Shown here piece after piece: positions 59,727-64,000 of a stretch of DNA of 64,000 nucleotides. Origin of the DNA: Tomocerus qinae (taxonomy: Eukaryota > Arthropoda > Collembola > Entomobryomorpha > Tomoceridae); assembly GCA_020055645.1 (NCBI GenBank), contig CM034546.1, positions 122,967,875 to 123,031,874 on the forward strand, given 5' to 3'. The position numbers and the translations under genes are program-made. The notes beneath the pieces are model-generated. The model had not been told where the DNA came from and ran no database searches. It saw nothing but the letters and a program-made list of their open reading frames with translations. Within the stretch, counting starts at the first letter, position 1, and the number at the start of each line of letters is the position of its first letter.

Positions 59727-61203
59727 ATGTTACCGTCGTCGACATCCGAAATAGAAAACAATAATGGTTGGTCTTCACAATTTGGCCAAACTGTGAGTAA
59801 TGTGTCTTACCCAATGATGGATCAGTTGAAATGGAATCACAAAATGGCTACCAGCAAAAACGGAATTTCGGTTGGCCACGGTTCTTCGTTTGGAATAGGC
59901 TGGAATGGACACTTCTCCGGAAGAAATGTTGAAACAGGAACATCGTACTTTGTTTTTGGGCAGGGGTTGTGGGTAAGTCATATTATAATATGTCACAATG
60001 TGTTGTAGTTTGTTGAATGTCCAACGGTATTTTTTGTTTCGAGTTCGGTTAAGGCAAAGGTATTCCTTTTCGGGGTAGGGTTCATAAAACATTACATAAA
60101 ATGCGGACATTTGTGGTTGTGGCTAGTGACTGCTTTGATAAAGTACTGACTACTGACCATTCTCCTAATTCACCATTATGACCATAGTCTCATAGCCCTC
60201 CTCTCAATCTCAACTCAAATCTTTCCAATCCTATACAAACCATTTTGAAAAAAACGAACTTTACATTTATAGTTTTGCAGCACCACACCGACACTTTAAA
60301 GGGCCAGTGTGGTGTGGGTGTGTGTCAAATAATTATCACGATTTTGAATCTCATTTCCCTTTCCCTTGTTATATAAATTGGTATTATATGGTATATATGT
60401 ATTATGTCTCTTTAATATAGGCACCGGATAAAACTAACTGCAAATTGAACTGTGATACATTTCCAATGTGTGGTTGTAAGTCAAACACTTTTTTCATGAA
60501 GCAACAAAAATGTGAGAAAGGTAAGTGGACAACCGTTTATATTTTAATTTTGTTTGACTCTAAAAAATACATTAAAAATAACTCCCTTTTTGAAAACATT
60601 TGTACTCTGCTAAGTGAATGCAATCATGTAATGTAATTAATATTCATGTACCTAATATGAAATTAAAGAGAAAAAATTATAGCAATTAAAATTAATCCTT
60701 AGAATTTCTGAATCATAGGTCGGCAAACTCGGCATGGTCAACTTCACTTTTCAATGGAAACAAAGGCGTCAGTAGTCGTGGTCGCGAAAGAAATGAAGTT
60801 AAAATCTTTACAGAGGAAGCACCAAGAAAGCAGAAATTATCAAGGTGATTGGGAAAACTACTACGGGTGGCCACAACCGCAGCAGTCAAGATTTTCGAAT
60901 CCGTGGCCATGTCCAACAAGCCAATATTATGGGTTAATGGCACCCTATGCCGGTTTTGCTAATAATAAAGAACATACCGCGAAGTTTTTTGATCACAATC
61001 GAAATGAGTTTTCTAATGGATGTGTGCCTCAGTCTCAATCTCAATTGCAAGTATACCACCCGGATAATTGGGAATACAATAGCTGGTCTGGATGGGAGCA
61101 GAGTAATCAATGGAATCGCAATCAGTTTTATTCAGAAAATGAATTTGTTTATAACACAGATACACACATGCAAAATATGATGAAATATTATAATAACCAG
61201 TGA
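59727..61203 (+). CDS. Unrecognised three-exon gene, 276-aa Asn/Gln/Trp/Tyr-rich protein
   Basis: Exons are 59727-59972, 60421-60520 and 60719-61203, with GTAAGT donors on both introns and TATAG/CATAG acceptors. Phases close exactly to 831 nt ending in TGA. I do not recognise the family. Exon 1 (residues 1-82) is rich in Ser, Asn, Gly and Trp. Exon 2 carries five cysteines (89, 93, 99, 101, 113), spaced as if for metal binding or disulphides, though no named motif fits. Exon 3 begins Lys-rich and then becomes strongly Trp/Tyr/Asn/Gln-rich to the C-terminus (WENYYGWPQPQQ, YNSWSGWEQSNQWNRNQFY), as in disordered, prion-like regions. No signal peptide or membrane segment is evident. It is divergent from the EDRF1-like gene (783 bp between start codons) and convergent with Cdc37. 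A second open frame overlaps the start of exon 3 up to about 60845. The coherent splicing makes a real gene likely; function is unknown. Confidence 0.62.
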
Positions 61204-61781
61204 ATAGAAAACCATGTCCAAAGTTCAATCAAAGGTACAGGTAGATGTAATTAGTTTACTGTTTGCATTTCAGTATTTCGATTTACTACATTGTTATTAT
61301 ATTTAACATTTCCAGAGTTGTAAAAATTCATATGTTGATGAAGGCTTAATAATTTTTAATAATAATATAATTATTAGAAGTATTGAGTTTTTTAATATTT
61401 TTCTGGGAAAAGTAAAATGAAACCAGTGATACTTATGAATATTATAAAATTAAATACCGATAATCACATTAACGGAAATGTTCGATAGTATCTAGATATG
61501 ACCTGTGTTGAGTTAAATGTGTTATTTTTAGAAAACAATAATGTGTTTATTAACCATATAACCATATTGATTTTAAAATTGTGTTGCAACTTGACCAGCT
61601 TTAATTGTAATTTAATTAATTTTAAATGTCGGATTTAATAATTATCTCTTATTTCATATTAAAATAGTACGTTAATACTTTAATTTTGTTGTACAGAAAT
61701 ACGGCATAAAAACAATCTATGTTATATCAATTAATACTGTTTTGCTGGTTATTGGCATTTATACGATTGTAACTAATATTT

Positions 61782-63319
61782 TCAAACAGTTTCAGCAGCA
61801 GTTTGATCTGCTTCATTTTCTATTTGCTGACTCTGGCTGTCCAAGTGGATTTCTTTTTCAGGGTCCTCTTGTAAATTATTATTATCATTGTTTTCTTCAG
61901 TAGCAGCAGGTGGTACCCACATACCAGAATCAACACATCGTGCCATGTGATATTCTGCTTCGTCCAAATCCATTTCTTTCAAGGTTTCCTGCAGCAAATC
62001 CATGTCTTTATTTTCAAAACATCGTTTCAAATTCTGCATTGGAAATAAAATCGACGAAATTAAGTGACATATTCAATTGCATATAAATCATGCATACTCT
62101 TAAGATTATTACTTGTGGAAGACTCTCAAAAACTTCAATAGGATCAAGACCTCCAGGGCCAAGGCGTTCTTGTCGCTCTTCTTCTTCAGCCTCGGCCAAC
62201 TTCTCTTGTGCTCGTTTGGTTACACGAGTGCGAAAGTTTTTCAGTTCTTCGTTGAAAGCCGTTGAAAGTTCGGAGTTGCTGTCGGAATTACTGATTTGTG
62301 TGAAGAAACGGTCTACGCAAGCCTTTACAAAACAAACTAATTTCCAAATGATTCACTCATAGTGCTAAAATGATTTAGGAGGCATTACTTACTTTGGGAT
62401 CAACATTCAAAACAGTTGCCATCTCAAAAAGGAATTGCAAGGTCACACATTGGAAGGAAATATGTCGAGCTAGATCATATTTTTCCATCATTGTCATTTC
62501 CAAACATGTCATTGTTAAATAGTTAGCAGTATGCTCAGAAACCAGTTGAGGATGATTCTGTGGCAAAATATTTGTATGAAAAGAAATACTTTAAAATAAG
62601 CAACCGGGGGTTGCATTTTCATCTGCCCTAGAAATTGGAAATCGAAAGCAATAAACATTGCCTTGAAAGGCAAAAAATCCCAATAATATCTTTGGCTCCC
62701 CCGGCCGAATTTTCTGACTGCGAAAATAAGTCAAATTATAGGAAATGTTTACATTGAGGAAATCCTTTGTATCACGATATTTGTTCAAAAGCATAAATTC
62801 CTTGAGAAATGATTCGTTTTCAGCGACGAATGTGCCATATTCATTGGATTTTTCTTCCTCATTTAATTCCTTTTTTGCAGGTTTCGCCTCAGGAGTATTT
62901 ATCATTGATTTGGAAAATCCAGGATGACTAATCGTATCCACATTCAAAGGGGTCAACTACAGAAAATATTTTAATCATTACCATTTTGTATCTTTTACTA
63001 TCGCACTATATATTTGTATTTAAAAAACAAACCCGATCTTTGGTTTTTATTTTCTTTTCAATAACACTGATGACACGTTCATCGGAAATAATTTCCCTTT
63101 CCAAACGGTGGAGTTCTTCTTCTTCAAGTTTGCTATTAGAGTTTTCATAGTCTAATTTCTTTTGTTCGTACAAATACTTCTTTCCTTCAAATTCCGTTTT
63201 AAGTTTCTCAAAATCTTTCTTTTCCTTCAAGTCCTCTGCCATTCGTGCAATTCTGGCTTCGTGTCTCCACTTATTTAGAGACGCCGTGTCTATGTTAGGG
63301 TGGGTATCATCTTCGTCAT
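61782..63319 (-). CDS. Cdc37: Hsp90 co-chaperone Cdc37 (first exon outside the window)
   Basis: Five exons in transcript order: 63319-63033, 62956-62753, 62557-62393, 62322-62113, 62033-61782. All phases agree, giving about 372 residues, close to full length once the missing dozen N-terminal residues are added. Cdc37 recruits client protein kinases to cytosolic Hsp90. Seen in order: the acidic [27 protein letters not shown] start, a charged coiled coil (ERE, KKL, EKK repeats), [14 protein letters not shown], the central Hsp90-binding region ([31 protein letters not shown]) and the hallmark [17 protein letters not shown]. The C-terminus is [13 protein letters not shown] followed by an acidic, Gln-rich tail. 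The exon holding the initiator Met and the SKW motif must lie beyond 63319 and was not found before 64000, so intron 1 is at least 680 bp. The donor of the first exon shown is a weak GTTTGT. The gene converges with the unrecognised gene, leaving 578 bp between stop codons. Confidence 0.95.
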
Positions 63320-63477
63320 CTGAAAGCTATCGATATTTTATGTGAGCATAAATATTATTTTTCGTACATGGAGGTAATTATGTACATATATGTGTATAAT
63401 TTATTTCTTGGAAACTTCCTAGGTCAGAAAATAACAACTATTATTGTATTGTAAGCAATGCTGTATTGAAGAAGTGC

Positions 63478-63595
63478 ATAGGGAACCCGAAATCTAAGAA
63501 AAGGATTTTTTTCTCAAAATACCAAAACCCGCGATTTTATGTGATTTTAAGCCCTTTTTTGACTATTTTCGCCAAAGACTTTATGATGGCCATGT
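63478..63595. repeat. Dispersed repeat fragment shared with 17.4 kb
   Basis: The segment AATCTAAG...TTTTTTTCTCAAAATA...AAGCCCTTTTTTGACTATTTTC parallels 17,390-17,480 in order and sequence. It lies in intron 1 of Cdc37. The shared repeat supports the desert and the gene cluster belonging to the same genome. Confidence 0.55.
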
Positions 63596-64000
63596 CCTCT
63601 CCGAAATCGACTTCTAAATACGTTTCTGATTGTGTAATTAGTATCTTAATATTTGAAGATTTTATGGAAAAATACCTCAATGTGATCCCACTTGCTGTAG
63701 TCTACCATTTCGAGATTTTAACGGACGCAAGAAAGAAATATCAAGTTGCTGTCGTCAACTAGTTTTAAATTCCTCTTTGTAGATTAGATTATACTGATAT
63801 TGGAATAACCAATTCTAAGCTTCATAGAGGAAGATGCAAGGTGCAAATCTCAGCAATATTTTCAAACTTTCTCGATTTTCATAAAATGTTTATATGGTCG
63901 AAACCCTGGATTGTTAATTAGTCGGTAAAATAACATTTATTGACAATTCTTTTTTGTCATTTTAATTTTCTTATTTTAGGGAGCAATATCAAAGTTTTCC

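Noticed and set aside
59437-59814. 125-codon reverse frame across the inverted repeat
   Set aside because: It runs through both arms of the hairpin and antisense to exon 1 of the spliced gene; no family resemblance.
63983-64000. TTATTTTAG followed by an open sequence at the window end, as a + strand exon start
   Set aside because: Only 18 bases follow; nothing can be tested.
1-64000. tRNA, rRNA, CRISPR arrays and viral genes
   Set aside because: Looked for B-box-like GGTTCGAATCC motifs, evenly spaced identical repeats with unique spacers, and viral protein signatures; none found. The tandem arrays here lack unique spacers.

Overview
The window is AT-rich animal DNA. Its only recognisable genes lie in the last 15 kb. 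They are intron-rich with GT..AG junctions, and they match metazoan families: an H4K20 methyltransferase (Suv4-20/KMT5B type), an EDRF1-like protein and the Hsp90 co-chaperone Cdc37. The abundant short inverted-repeat elements and small introns suggest an arthropod, and a copepod is possible. That placement is inference from general appearance, and no species is claimed.

Layout. Positions 1-46,480 are a gene desert: no ORF there resembles a known protein, and open frames are short. The recognisable content is non-autonomous DNA transposons whose target duplications can be read directly, plus minisatellites. The transposons are: a hAT-like MITE family with GGTTGAAG ends (7.75, 8.03, 9.19, 37.53 kb); a second hAT-like family with CAGGG ends (16.76, 22.57 kb); two further hAT-like elements (18.67, 42.76 kb); a TTAA-flanked foldback family (40.86, 44.23 kb); and two TA-flanked elements nested inside other MITEs (37.56, 44.28 kb). 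Minisatellites lie at 14.9-15.6 kb and 31.8-32.1 kb.

At 46,614-49,000 there is a 2.39-kb Foldback-like element. Both arms are 22-bp tandem arrays in opposite orientation around a 0.5-kb loop, and an exact 9-bp duplication flanks the whole. It is the most striking structure in the window.

From 49.6 kb to the end the genes are close together. A compact 299-aa KMT5/Suv4-20 methyltransferase (+, six exons) converges with a 496-aa EDRF1-like gene (-, six exons), with a 1-kb palindromic element between them. The EDRF1-like gene diverges from an unrecognised three-exon gene (+, 276 aa) whose presumptive 5' region holds a near-perfect inverted repeat. That gene converges with Cdc37 (-, five exons; the first exon is outside the window). 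All splice phases in these four models close exactly, which is the main internal support for them. KMT5 and EDRF1 are nuclear chromatin or transcription factors and Cdc37 is cytosolic; nothing here suggests a shared pathway.
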